Of a stretch of DNA of 64,000 nt, positions 32,354 through 43,474 are shown piece after piece. The notes below the pieces were generated by a model. The model did no database searches, had not been told where the DNA came from, and was given only the letters and a program-made list of their open reading frames with translations. Within the stretch, counting starts at the first letter, position 1. Every line of letters starts with the position of its first letter. The stretch spans positions 659,001 through 723,000 of the forward strand of contig JAMPIV010000595.1 of the NCBI GenBank assembly GCA_024509875.1, given 5' to 3'. Made by a program: the position numbers and the translations under genes. The stretch is from Oreohelix idahoensis (Eukaryota; Mollusca; Gastropoda; Stylommatophora; Oreohelicidae).

Positions 32354-33369
32354 TTGGTGTACAAATTTCATCCAAAAGTGATCACATTAATAAAATCATT
32401 CCTTGAAAACAGAACACAACGAGTCTTACACAATAATGTGCTCTCTAAATCATACACCACTACAATGGGTGTCCCGCAGGGCTCGATACTAGGTCCCTTA
32501 CTCTTCAGCATCTTCATCAATGACCTGCCCTTGTCATTGCCACATGACAATTGTCTTATGTTTGCTGATGATACCACAATAACAATAGCTGGCACAGACA
32601 TTAACACTGTTCAGTCTCTTTTACAGCATCACCTGGCCATTGTACAAGCTTGGTGCACTATTAATAGTATGTCCATTAATAAAAACAAAATTCAATCTTT
32701 GATTATCTCAACCCGCCAAAAGATTCTGCACTGTCAACTAAATACGTTATCTTTATCTCTAGACGGAGAACGTATTAAGCAAGTTACGGACCACAGCCTG
32801 TTGGGTGTGGTCATCGACCAGTCTCTAAGCTGGAAGTCACATGTCTATTTCATCGCAAACAAGATCTCACAAAAATTGTTTCAACTCTCTAAAATCAAAC
32901 ATTTTTTATGTCCGCACTCTAGACTTATATTCTATTATGCACAAATTCAAAGTCACCTTTCTTATTGCTCAAATATCTGGAGTCGCTGTGGCTTGTCGTT
33001 TTTGAAACGCCCAGAATCCCTACATAAAAGGGCGCTACGACTTCTTTGCCCGAATGGTAACATTCCCAGTGCTCAGCTATTTTCACAGCTGAATGTTCTT
33101 CCTCTTAAAAAATTCTTCTTCTTCCAAGATTGTTTGTGCATCAAATTTTACACGGCAGAACGCCTTCATACTTGCAAATGTTCTTTCGCTATAAATACTG
33201 CTCATATTTTATACGTGGCGACCTACTTTTGGACCTTGGAAAACCTCGAACTGACCTCTTCCGAAGTTGTTTTAGTTATGCAGGTGCTTTACATGGAATT
33301 CCCTACCCAAGTCTGTCAAAAGTGTTAATTACATCTCATTCAAAAGACATCTGCATTCACATGTCATGA
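32354..33369 (+). pseudogene. CR1/L2-like LINE reverse transcriptase, second family member
   Basis: The frame 32354-33328 (324 residues) starts in the fingers at VYKFHPKVITLIKSFLENRT. It holds GVPQGSILGPLLFSIFINDL and the catalytic FADD in NCLMFADDTTITIAGTD, then LLGVVIDQSLSWKSHV and SHLSYCSNIWSRCG. After about 33130 the family C-terminus moves to another frame (33130-33369; HQILHGRTPSYLQMFF and SFSYAGALHGIPYPSL-like segments), so there is one frameshift. It is similar in plan to 4810-6320 but clearly another lineage. The 5' half and the endonuclease are missing. Confidence 0.8.
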
Positions 33370-33495
33370 AATCTTGTACACACATTTAAGGACAATTCTG
33401 TTTCAGTTATTTCAACGTTTCCACGAGCATTTAACTGTCATTGTAATATTTTCATTTTAAATTGAATTTTTTATATTAAGTAGCTTTATTGCTTG

Positions 33496-33498
<3 letters not shown>

Positions 33499-33553
<55 letters not shown>

Positions 33554-33628
33554 CTCTCTCTCTCTTTCTCTCTCTCTCTTTCTCTCTCTCTCTCTTTATC
33601 CCTCTCTCTCTTTATCCCTCTCTCTATG
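33499..33628 (+). repeat. (CT)n microsatellite with TTTC and TTTATC variants
   Basis: Pure CT for about 48 bp, then imperfect units, in the presumed 3' region of the LINE. Confidence 0.95.
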
Positions 33629-33835
33629 TGCGTGAATGACTATGAGTAAATGTACTTGTGTATGCTCAGTTTCTGATTGTGATGATAATATTGATTAATC
33701 CTGTCTGAAGTTGTTAATATTTTAATTTTAATTTGTAAAACGCTGAAAATGGTATTGCAGGGCAGAAATGTAGAAGTTATCGCTCCTGGACCAGGCAACG
33801 ATCTTCAAGTGTCGATCTCAGGCTTAGCAACGCAG

Positions 33836-33862
33836 ACTATAGCACGTTTCACTAGCTTTGCC
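33836..33862 (+). repeat. terminal inverted repeat, left
   Basis: Exact inverse of 37207-37233 over 27 bases. Confidence 0.95.
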
Positions 33863-34346
33863 TTCAAACAAATGTAATTATCTGATTAACCGTCTAACGT
33901 ATTAATGCCATTTTTTGCATACGATGTTATATTGGGTTAGACCCAACAAATATATACTTTATATCTGTGCATCTTGTCCAGTTCCCATAAACGGATGAAA
34001 TCCTTTGATCTTTGTCGGCATACTAATTATTGTGTATCGAGAAAAGAAATTTTACCACTTCATGCACAGATTCTGTGAATTGATTAGGCATAGGCGTGTC
34101 TACTATTACAATAATGTGGCCATCACGTTTGCAATTGAATACGTGTTGAAGATGATTTCTTAAATGATCTGCATGCGAAATACTCGTGACATTGTTTGTC
34201 ATTGACATGTAATGCGCTACCAAACTGGACCTTCCTTGATCTAATTATTTCAATGGGTATCATCTCTTTGCGGTTCATAAATATCATAATGGAACGTTGC
34301 TCCTCTAATGTGCTTGTAAATAACGGTAAGGTCATCTTTAAAGAAA

Positions 34347-34690
34347 TTAAACTTCATCCGAATCATAATCAGATGTCTCTGAGAAATTGAAAATCAATCT
34401 CGGCTGAATGAAGGACAAACCATCATTCTTCCAATATTCCTCTTCCTCTTGTAACACATGGTTCTCACTTTTCTTCCAATAAACCCTGGCTATATTGGAG
34501 ATGGCGGCTTTTATAAGTATTTCAACATCTTTTAATTTGAACGTTCTATTTTCTGTTGCTACCTGTTCCTTAATTTTAGCCCATACTAATTCTATTGGGT
34601 TTAAGTGAGAATGGTAAGGAGGTAATCTTAAACATCTGTGACCATGTTCATGGATTGCCTTGTCTATGTGAAATATCTTTGTATCATCAT
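34347..34690 (-). pseudogene. transposase C-terminal part with catalytic Glu
   Basis: Minus-strand reading from about 34690 gives HEHGHRCLRLPPYHSHLNPI followed by ELVWAKIKEQ. This is the third motif of Tc1/mariner-type transposases with the catalytic Glu after NPI. It continues about 70 residues with an acidic end (SETSDYDSDEV) to a TAA at 34347-34349. It has no start codon of its own because the nested LINE separates it from the core. Confidence 0.8.
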
Positions 34691-35885
34691 GTGACGTATT
34701 CTTTCCAGAACGTTGTCTCCATTACAGCTGCTCTGAACGCATCACGATTCTGGGCAAGTCGACCTGCATCAGCCAAAGACAAGTTCAGACTCTCTGTGAT
34801 GTCCTGGGTCCACCGTCGTCTAGGTCGACCCCTTCCCCTTTTCCAGGGACCATGCCTTCCATCACTGTTTTTTCCAGACTATTATGTCTTTTTATATGAC
34901 CGAAAAATTTCAGCTTCCTTATTGCGATGGTATTTAGGAGCCAATGTTCCTGTACGTTTAGTGAGTGCAGTACTTCTCTGTTGGTCTTTTTTCTGTCCAG
35001 GGTATTCTCAACATCCTTCTGTAGCATTTCATTTCGAATTATGTAATCTTTTTTTGCAACTGTTTTATTGAGTGTCCAAGTCTCGCAGCCGTATTTTGCT
35101 ACTGGGAATATACATGCTCTGATCAGTTGTAACTTTGTTTCTTTGCTTGTGCCTTGCCATAGTTTTTTCATCTGTATTAGCTTATGTGAAGCAATTGCAA
35201 GTCTTCTTTTAATTTCTACTGCACAGTCGCCAGAGCTGTTAATGATTGATCCTAAGTATTCGAATTCATTGACACTTTCCAGTTCTTCGTTATCAATTTC
35301 AATTTCTGGTTTGGTCTTTACTTTGTCTGTTGTCAATACTTTGGTCTTCTTGGTGTTTAGGTATAGATTCTGGGCCTCGCTGTGTTTTTTGGTGGACAGA
35401 AGTAATTGTTCAAGTCCTTTTGGGTTGGTCGATAGGAGGACTGTGTCGTCAGCATATCTGATTTCCGGGATCTGGTACCCGCCGATGTTAAATGAGTCAA
35501 ACTCTGTGTGTTCTTGGTCATCTCTTACGTTTCTCATGATATTCTCGGCATAAATGTTAAACAGGTAAGGGGAAAGGGTACAGCCTTGTCTTACTCCTTT
35601 CTGTACTTCAAACCATTCTGATGTTTCCCCCTCTATTCTTACGGCTGCCTGTTGTTCTTGGTACAGCAGTGCGATGAGTTGTATAAGGTGGTTTGGAAAT
35701 CCCATATTTTTCATAATAGCCCATAACTGCTGATGTTGTACACAATCGAAAGCTTTGGTGTAATCAATGAAACAAGTATGTAGGTCAACGTTGAATTCTC
35801 TACACTTTTCTATGATGATCCTCATGTTGAATATATGATCTCTAGTGCCTCTACCTGGTCGAAAACCCGCCTGTATGCTGTGTCT
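34690..35885 (-). mobile_element. RTE-type LINE nested in the transposase gene
   Basis: It belongs to a different family from the three (TAAG)n RTE copies. Only the reverse transcriptase half is present. Its left boundary is uncertain by about 15 bp because the LINE end and the transposase resume in similar sequence (GTCACATGATGATAC). Confidence 0.8.
34785..35825 (-). pseudogene. LINE reverse transcriptase (nested copy)
   Basis: 346 residues starting MRIIIEKCREFNVDLHTCFI. Palm motifs: FIDYTKAFDCVQHQQLW, KGVRQGCTLSPYLFNIYAE and the catalytic YADD in EIRYADDTVLLSTNPKG. Thumb and C-terminal parts: FEYLGSIINSSGDCAVEIKR, YGCETWTLNKTVAKK and RKLKFFGHIKRHNSLEKT. Near residue 327 a frameshift occurs. 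The family-typical end (RRRWTQDITESLNL, FWKEYVT) lies in another frame at about 34690-34840. Endonuclease and fingers are missing. The upstream part to 35885 shows GGFSTR-like remnants. Confidence 0.85.
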
Positions 35886-35889
35886 TTTT

Positions 35890-36426
35890 TTACAATTCCA
35901 AGTAATTCAGGTTCATGGACATTTCGTTGAATGGAATGTTGTTTATGGTCAGCCAAATCTTTATTACATCTTTAATACTTGGTGAATTAGAAACTTTATC
36001 TTCTGGTGCCACAACGTTGTGATATGAGGCATTGTCCATTATCAAACACCACGGTCTATCCAAAGAAGGAAGTACATGATTCACAATCCAATCTTGAAAT
36101 ATCTTGCCATTCATCTCTGCATGGTAATCCCTATTATCTGTGGATTTTGAAACAAATATGAGTTCAGTATTATTTAGAAGCCCATGATGGCTGCTTCCTG
36201 GATGTGCAATTATTAGGCGCTGTCCTTTGCTGCTTGGTATTAGTCTCTTAGTTGTTCCATCAGATGATTGCCATTCTCGTTCATTACTGTGGTGCGCATT
36301 GATCCAAGTTTCATCTAAATACACAAAATCATAACAATCTCCTCTCATTTCTCTGACCTCGCGTAAATATTTGCTTCTCATTGCAACTATATGAGGCTTC
36401 TCACAAATAAGGTTTCTACCACCAAC
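35890..36426 (-). pseudogene. transposase catalytic core, first two Asp
   Basis: Contains DFVYLDETWINAHHSNEREW with the first catalytic Asp and PWCLIMDNASYHNVVAP with the second. The transposase fold is RNase H-like. The frame ends at a stop after MNLNYLEL, where the nested LINE begins. The third catalytic residue lies beyond the insertion at 34347-34690. Confidence 0.8.
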
Positions 36427-36827
36427 ATATTTTCTAAAAGTGAATCCAAACTCCTAATAGTCCTCCATAGCGTAGATTTGGAAATATCAATGTCATTATT
36501 CTTTCTTAACCAAATTTTCAATTTCCTTAAAGTCACTGCCTCATTATTGTGAAACATATTGCAAATTTCTCTGCGGATCAATTCTCTGTCAAAATTATCC
36601 ACCACTCTTGGCCTAATTTTCGTGTGTAAAACACTGGAATTAGACATTTCAGATGTCGCTATCCAGCGGTGCAATGATCGTTTGCTTATCCCCAAGGCGT
36701 GAATAGTCCTCTTTTGTGGGTTTGAAATAGAATGATATAGTTTTCCTCGAGTAGCTTCATTGCAGAAATACTTAAAAATCCTATTTGTGATTTGCTGTAA
36801 TGTCATAAAATGTACTCGCAGACTCAT
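36387..36827 (-). pseudogene. transposase N-terminal DNA-binding part
   Basis: 146 residues. Two helix-turn-helix-like segments are visible: RTIHALGISKRSLHRWI near residue 42 and VTLRKLKIWLRKNNDIDISKS near 99, as in Tc1/mariner-type transposases that bind the terminal repeats. The last dozen residues are out of frame. The +1 frame continues as CEKPHIVAMRSKYLREV into the next part, so a one-base shift lies near 36415-36425. Confidence 0.75.
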
Positions 36828-37206
36828 TTTTCCTTCTTAACCACACAATAATTTTTTGTAGACACACCTCTGATTGACAATGTGTGCGTTGCACCGGATA
36901 TAAACTGTTTTATGTTCAAGAAGTGCGATTTCACGCAATTTCACTCAAAAATCATGCCAATTGCTTGATAAACCAAAAATGTGCAAATGAGGTCTTATAA
37001 TGTACTGTAGACATTTCAATATGCGTGCGTGTGATGTGTGCTGGCAAGTAGGATTTTATATTATATCGCAAAGAAACGAAAATTGAAACCAATGGCTGCA
37101 TTTTAATGAAAAATTTAATTCATAGGGTCTATACCATTTCAAATTCACACACAAAATTTCACTTATATGCGTTATATATTCGCTGAGATATAGCATTTTG
37201 AAGTTG

Positions 37207-37233
37207 GGCAAAGCTAGTGAAACGTGCTATAGT
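37207..37233 (-). repeat. terminal inverted repeat, right
   Basis: Exact inverse of 33836-33862 over 27 bases. Confidence 0.95.
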
Positions 37234-38218
37234 AGGATAGCTGGTATCGTTCGTAAAGTAGTATCACAACTGCCCTCTCCGATCCGTACCAACAACTTTT
37301 AGAGGGATTAAAAGAACAAATTCTGCTTCTAAATATTTGGTTGCCTGATATTAATCAGGTGCGTTTCCCCGCTGTCCGTGAACCGATTCCTTTTCTAGGA
37401 TTTTTTTTACTATTCCTGAGCGTATATTTTCTAACTCAGGGGATGTGATGAAAAATCACCATTATTTCAGTTAATCTAATGAAAATTTGTGACTGGACAG
37501 CGGAAAATGGCTAGAGAAACATAGAGCGTGCTTCGCCAAAGTGCGACTATGATGATTTTTGACGTAGAATATAACAAAAGCAATCCTTTTTTCTGTGCCC
37601 TTATTGTGATCTTTTCTCCATAGAAGATCGCAGAAGTATTTATATTCATACAATGTAACAGTCATTCTGGACAAAGATCGAGAAATCCATTAAATTTGAA
37701 TAGTGTGGTATTCCGGCCTGTTTATTAACGTGATAATACGCAGTTGCCCATATAAATGAGTTAGCGTAATTATTACATCTTCTAATATTCTAAGGCGTCC
37801 TTTCCGTTTTAACAAGTTCCGAACAACTTACAATCTTTCCATGACTATTTTTCAGGAAATTACGGAAAAACCCTGTATTACGGTCTGGAAACTAAATTGC
37901 ATGTATCTTGAAACAACGTGCATTTCTTCCCATCTCTTCATATGCCAAGTTGTTTTTAGAAATATTCATATATATGTGTGTATATGTTTTATTTATTTTT
38001 TTTACAGAAGTTTTGGAATTTATCCCAAGCATTTTATGTAAGTATGAATAAGTATTTCCATCTTAGATTTATATTATTTAGCCAGGGAAGCATCACTTTT
38101 TTACATGGCCAAAATATTTTAGCTTTCTAATTTTAATCTCTCATTAAAATTTCCTTCCTAGGTTTTCTAGGACCTTTTATTTTCTTATCTTTCCATGAGA
38201 CGCGCCCTATATATAGGC
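37234..38218. other. no gene recognised
   Basis: AT-rich single-copy-looking DNA with short frames only. Confidence 0.35.
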
Positions 38219-38334
38219 TATTATCCCGTTATCACCAATGTTTTTGTGCCTCCGTCAGACGGATCTCTCAGACAGACAATGTGGCATTCTATTGAATCGA
38301 TCGTGCGAGACCATATTGTGTCAATAGAGAGTGT
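38219..38334 (-). repeat. dispersed repeat family F, minus-strand fragment
   Basis: CTATTATCCCGTTATCACC, CCTCCGTCAGACGGATCTCTC and CCATATTGTGTCAATAGAGAG are the reverse complement of 52946-53068, nearly base for base. Confidence 0.85.
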
Positions 38335-38339
38335 CCCTT

Positions 38340-38540
38340 AATGAACACCATATTAGAAGAAAAAGTTGGAGGTGAACGTAGAAGAGAAAGACAGCGCTAT
38401 ACGTGGGACGATAACATCAGGACATAGACAGGAAATAGTCTATCAGAGTGTCCCATCTAGACAAGAGACAGAAGACGTTGGAGATCTATTACAGCCAACC
38501 TTCAATGGGAGACGGCAGCTGATGACATACGATGGTGTTT
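38340..38540 (+). pseudogene. LINE C-terminal fragment
   Basis: Translation gives NTILEEKVGGERRRERQRYT and then RDRRRWRSITANLQWETAAD with stops in between. This is the basic end of an endonuclease-type LINE polyprotein. Confidence 0.65.
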
Positions 38541-39635
38541 TATGAATTAAATTACTTTACATTGTGACTGTGCCAAGTGTGACAGCTCGAATTATCGTTT
38601 TCACTATTGCTGTTGTTATCATTTCGTAACAGCAGGCCCTGATCCGAAGCCGTGTTCTTCGTTAATTGAAATCATTACATTATATTTTGTCATCTAATTG
38701 TTCTCCCAACTAAATTTCAAAGACGGCTTTGAAAACGTTTCGCTTTTTGTTCCTGTATATATAAGCCAGCAGAGTTCATTCAAGGCGTTTAGCCCCTTTT
38801 GTTTGCTCCCACGCACTGGCTCTTGTATCAATAACTGACTGGGTTTTGGTTTTCAGGAGGCCTGGGGTACTGTCGTATTGTGTTTATTTAAGATATCTAT
38901 CTCCCTTTCAATCCCATCTTCTTCTGGGTCAACTCATGGATTTTTCTTTTTTGAAGTTATGTTTCCATGCTTGTGGTTGAGGGGGAATAATCTTCGTACT
39001 TCAAATAAGGGTGTTCGTTGTTTCTTACTACATCCTTTCACAGGTGCTGTTCCATTGACGGCCGTGATCTCTTTGTTTCTGAATATTGGTGCTGTTCCCA
39101 AAATGGCCACGATGTCTATTTCTGACTAGGCTTTTCATGTTTTATTTGCCGTTTTTATTCAGACATCCCAGTTCACAGACAGTGTTTATTATATCTTGTT
39201 CTTCAGTGAATGTTCTTTTGTTTGATACCTATCGGATACAATTGGTATAAATATTGTAATTATAAGTTGTTTCTTTGAAGTCATTTTGTATCGTTCATTC
39301 ATTCATTACACTTCTGCTCGAGAAGGAGCAACAAAGTTATACCAAGTACTCTTGTCATTAGCTCAATGTCTTGCCATTCTTTCAACATCATTTTCATTTC
39401 TGGCTGCAGTTCTCTTCTCCATATGTTTTTCCGTCTATCGTAGGCTAATGTCGTTTACTTATAACGGGACACGGTTTATTTAATGTTGAAAATCGTGTCC
39501 TTCCTCGATTTGAAGGTGATCTGATCCTTTGCTCTAACAGTTCAGCAATGCTGTACATAATGCGCTTCAAGAATTTTTCTGCTGAACGATGTTAAACGTA
39601 ACTTTGTTACACGTGACGATGTTTTTCGTAACATT
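38541..39635. other. no gene recognised
   Basis: Short frames of Phe/Ser-rich composition. No domain, RNA or named repeat seen. Confidence 0.35.
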
Positions 39636-39639
39636 CAAA

Positions 39640-40010
39640 ATGCATGGCTGCGACACGAGTAAAAAACATCCAAAAAAGCCTGGAATCTTCAGGACGTGGT
39701 GTGGATCTACTGTCCTGGTGATGCAGGGGTACAAAGCAAACTGAGAGCTGACAGACTAGTTTCGAGAGCGCCTATAGCTGAGATATTTGACATGGGTAAG
39801 AGCTGGATAACAAGGACATTAGTGATTGCCTGTCAGACAACGACATTGCAATAGATGAATGAAACAGGCTAAAAGTTATGACTTTGGCTTAAAACGTAAA
39901 AGTTAGCATTCATTACCTTCGACATTTGCTGAGGGAGGCAGAGCACATATGGGTTTGCCCAGAATACAATGCTGTCGATTCTGGTCAACAATAACAATAT
40001 ACGCAACTGG
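39640..40010 (+). pseudogene. LINE RNase H C-terminal fragment
   Basis: One frame reads VWIYCPGDAGVQSKLRADRL, close to the HAGV.GNE.AD end of LINE RNase H domains (with Asp for the His). The end (AGCATTCATTACCTTCGAC to GCTGTCGATTCTGG) matches the reverse complement of 12470-12545 next to the other RNase H relic, so both are 3' ends of one LINE family. Confidence 0.65.
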
Positions 40011-40174
40011 TAGGGCAAAAGTAGGTATTCATCAACGGTGATACTTCTATGTGATCAGTGCAGTGGAAACCATTGTAGTTCTAATCTTACAACCTTTCTT
40101 CAGCAGTTCAGTGTGTTTGGGCATGAAAGATGTATTTATTCCGGGGTTACATGTAATCGTGTGCTTTGGAGTTT

Positions 40175-40280
40175 AGTACACAATCGTAATGTGCAGTAGG
40201 CTTTGATCACCTACACAATCTTGATGTGCAGTAGGCTTTGATCATCTACACAATCTTGATGTGCAGTAGGCTTTGATCAT
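40175..40280 (+). repeat. 35-bp minisatellite, left block (about 3 copies)
   Basis: Unit ATCTACACAATCTTGATG TGCAGTAGGCTTTGATC. It is interrupted after ATCAT at 40276-40280 and continues at 42686. Confidence 0.9.
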
Positions 40281-42685
40281 TGTCGTAAATTTATTTTGAG
40301 AGAAAAGAGTCGTAGAAATAGTAGTCCGGTTTAGAGTGGAAAATGATGATGGAAAGCTCAGTGATAGAAAATGTAGATATTAAATAGTTGCTTCACAGCG
40401 TGCTGGAGGAGAGTAAAGACAGACTTATTTACGACAAATCGCTTCTCTCAATCTTCTCTTCCGCTCTCCTGGTCAAACAATTTTTTGCGAGTTTTCCAGA
40501 CTCGCATCTGCGCGCACACCGATTTGGTGTTTTTCACACACACAGACGATGTAGATACAAACTATATTAAACGAATAGGGGAAAAGTTGGGCTTTGGGTA
40601 CATCCAACACAGAACTAAATGAGTTTATGTGATTTTATTCACTTTAAAACATCAATCACTAACAAATATCAGGTATTACATAAATTATCATAAGTACACA
40701 AATGCAAATAACAAGTTTGGGAGGGTGAAGAAGATTGGTATCGACTAAGCCCTTCCCGCTTATTAGACAAAGATAAACCCAGTCCAGAGATAGATAATAT
40801 CAGGAACACGGGTACGTTAACCTAACAGTGAAGTTAATTACTCTGAAAAGAGGTGTTACCAAATTAGTTATGGTGGTAGACAAAAAATACTGTTATCCCA
40901 ACTGGTGTCTTCCCTTTACTAAGCAAAGAAAAAAAAAGGGGGGGGGGGGGGGGTGAAACAGAGTTAACAAATTATCCCACTAAAGGAACAATGCCGGGTA
41001 TACAGAAAACGTATTACCCGGTAGGCAAGTTAACAAATGGTTTGTTGCAAAAAAATTAAATCTCCTGTCATTCATACACACTGTGCGGATCCACACTCAT
41101 ATACACCACACACTTACCGAGTTGCAGCATCAGACAATCCCTTAGAATGATAAACCCAATAATTAACTCTTGACGTATGACAACTGTCTAGTCCTTCTAT
41201 GTCCCGCCCCAGATAATGCGAGGATTCACTGAGAGCAAATATTCCCGCTTATCGCCGGACTTGAAGTTCTAAGAGTTCTTGTGTTTTATTATAAAGAAAC
41301 GAGTCTATGGGATGGCACTGACGCAGTTCGACATAGGGGTGAAAAATGAGGTGATGGTATAATCCTTTACTGCGTGATGATAGTCACTGACCGGGAAAGT
41401 TTTTTTAATCCAGTGAGGAAAAACTCTGCTCGGTCACAGTCAGGTAAATCGGTCATCTCTCACAATAGAGCAGTATATAAACTATCGCTACTGGCACTGT
41501 TCATCTTCCAGTTTATCTTACAGATTTAATTTGATGATAATAATCAAATGATCTTGGGTAGGCTTTCTTTCATGTAATTATGTTAGCTAGGCCGTACCGG
41601 ACCACCACAAGATTTACTTTAAAAAAATGTCTCATCAAACTGTCTGGAAGTTTAAGAACCGAGTATGGAAACTCTGAAAGATTTCGTTATTGCAGGGATT
41701 GCAAAAGGTGATCAATCTAGAGAAAAAGATAGAAAACCCATAACAACATAATCATACTTTAAAACAAATAATCTTCTAAGCGCGCGATAAATTTCCCGTT
41801 AAGCCTATTATACACTCGAGTATTTAATTATGTATTTAATAAACACTGCGCGAGTTCTAGTGGTTAAATCACACATCTATAAATATAGGACTTAACTAAA
41901 TTTATTAATTATAAATTCCTTCGCGACTTTAAAAGTTAATTTAAGCATCTATTATCTTTTGAAATAATATAATAGATAGATCATTATATTTACAACTGGA
42001 ACTATTGAGACGGTTTAATTTAATAGGTTTAAATTAACACAAAATCCAATGAAATATAATGAATGAACTAGACCACTGATCACTTTACACAATATATATA
42101 TTACCGCTTTGCACAGAAATAGAATTCACTGCAAATAAAATGAAAATCCATGGGATAATCTAGCAAGATTTCAAATATCGCTAGTGCTACTATCAAGTTC
42201 TGGCCAGCGAATGATAACGTGTCTAGTCTTGATGGTCTATTTAGCTAAAATGGAATGTAAGTTGAGTGGGACATGATAAACTTGACAGCTTATTTGATCT
42301 CACGGACGATTTGGGGATCTGACCGCCAGATCAAGGGAAGAAGCCGCCCCCTGGTCTTCGTATCCGCTCGCTGCTGCCCGTTTCGGCTTTCCCCCGTTCG
42401 CTCGGTTGCGATTGACACCTAGACGCGAAATTAGCGGCAAGCAACTGCGTCTCGTATCAGGGACCACTACTGTCTTTGATATCGCCGATAGTCTCCCCTG
42501 AAATCCCTCAGTCTGTCTCTTTGATCTCGTGCCGCCTGCTAAATGAGTCCCGGTGGAATGAGTTCTGGCAAACGAAAAGTTACAACAAATGTTCAGGGGT
42601 TCTAATGTTATGAAAAGCTAAAAGTCCCTTTAAATCATCCATCATATCAGGGAGAATTCACTTGTCAAACTAGACGTACGTCACA
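40281..42685 (+). mobile_element. 2.4-kb TG...CA insertion, candidate solo LTR
   Basis: Starts TGTCGTAAAT and ends GTACGTCACA. It is flanked by ATCAT on both sides (40276-40280 and 42686-42690), which splits a 35-bp minisatellite exactly in phase. Terminal TG/CA and a 5-bp duplication fit an LTR. No coding region is present. A plus-strand TATATAA is at 41474-41480 in GCAGTATATAAACTATCGC, and AATAAA motifs lie downstream (for example near 42135). I find no internal direct repeat, so a solo LTR is more likely than a two-LTR element. A-rich/G-run at 40928-40952. A cut-and-paste element is an alternative. Confidence 0.65.
41474..41480 (+). promoter_or_regulatory. TATA-box-like sequence in candidate solo LTR
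   Basis: TATATAA followed about 30 bp on by a possible start region (CTGTTCATCTTCC). It is a position-based guess. Confidence 0.35.
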
Positions 42686-42870
42686 ATCATCTACACAAAC
42701 TTGATGTGCAGTGGGCTTTTATCATCTACACAATCTTGATGTGCAGTAGGCTTTGATCATCTACACAATCTTGATGTGCAGTAGGCTTTGATCATCTATA
42801 CAATCTTGATGTGCAGTAGGCGTTGATCGGCCACACACTCTTGATGTGCAGTAGGCGTTGATCGTCTACA
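42686..42870 (+). repeat. 35-bp minisatellite, right block (about 5 copies)
   Basis: Same unit as 40175-40280. The last copies carry GGCGTTGATCG variants. Confidence 0.9.
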
Positions 42871-42954
42871 AAAAGCAACTATTTGATAGTATCTGATTTT
42901 TCTTTGTACTCTGATATTTATCCTATCTAATAAATATTGTACGATAGAGGCAAA

Positions 42955-43090
42955 CATAGAGGGAAACCCAAGGCCTGTGAACAATAAACAGTAACATACT
43001 ATAGAAATGTATCTTGCAAGCACTCATGAAAAAAAAGTAGAAAACTAAACAACAGAATAGTAGCACAAGTGATAGGCTTACCGGGAAATC
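42955..43090 (+). repeat. dispersed repeat, tail part of family E long copy
   Basis: GGAAACCCAAGGCCTGTGAAC, GCACTCATG and ACAACAGAA match 14588-14700 in order. Confidence 0.55.
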
Positions 43091-43474
43091 GAACCCCAGG
43101 ACCATCGATTCGCTACGGGAGTGAATCGTGACTAACTACACTGCAAACATAGGGGACCGTTTGAAAATTTTGTGTTTTCGTTTTATTGGGAAATTTATGG
43201 AATACTTCATCTGAAGTGGCTTTAGAAGAACTAAAAATATCTCATTTGTCAAGTTCTTTCTTTTTAATGCACAGTATAAACATGCTCTTACAATTGAAGA
43301 ATAACATTTAAAACATGAACTATCTCAGATACGTGAATACACTGGGAGATTAATTGAGAATAGGAGTTCAAGAAAAAAATATATGGAGGAACTAAGGCAG
43401 AGGGCTGGGAAGAGCAGAGACAAAGATAATAGCGTAATAGGGCTGGAAGAGGTGGGAAGCAAGAGCTGGAGGTA
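43091..43474. other. no gene recognised
   Basis: Nothing beyond short frames. Confidence 0.35.

Larger units (their letters stand above)
33836..37233 (-). mobile_element. IS630/Tc1/mariner-type DNA transposon (DD~82E), with nested LINE
   Basis: Perfect 27-bp terminal inverted repeats lie at 33836-33862 and 37207-37233 (ACTATAGCACGTTTCACTAG...). A TA dinucleotide sits inside each end at the position expected for a TA target. The transposase on the minus strand is split by a frameshift near 36420 and by an RTE-type LINE of about 1.2 kb (34690-35885). Without the LINE the element would be about 2.2 kb. I relate it to the DD82E (Sailor) group from memory of the spacing only. Confidence 0.85.
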
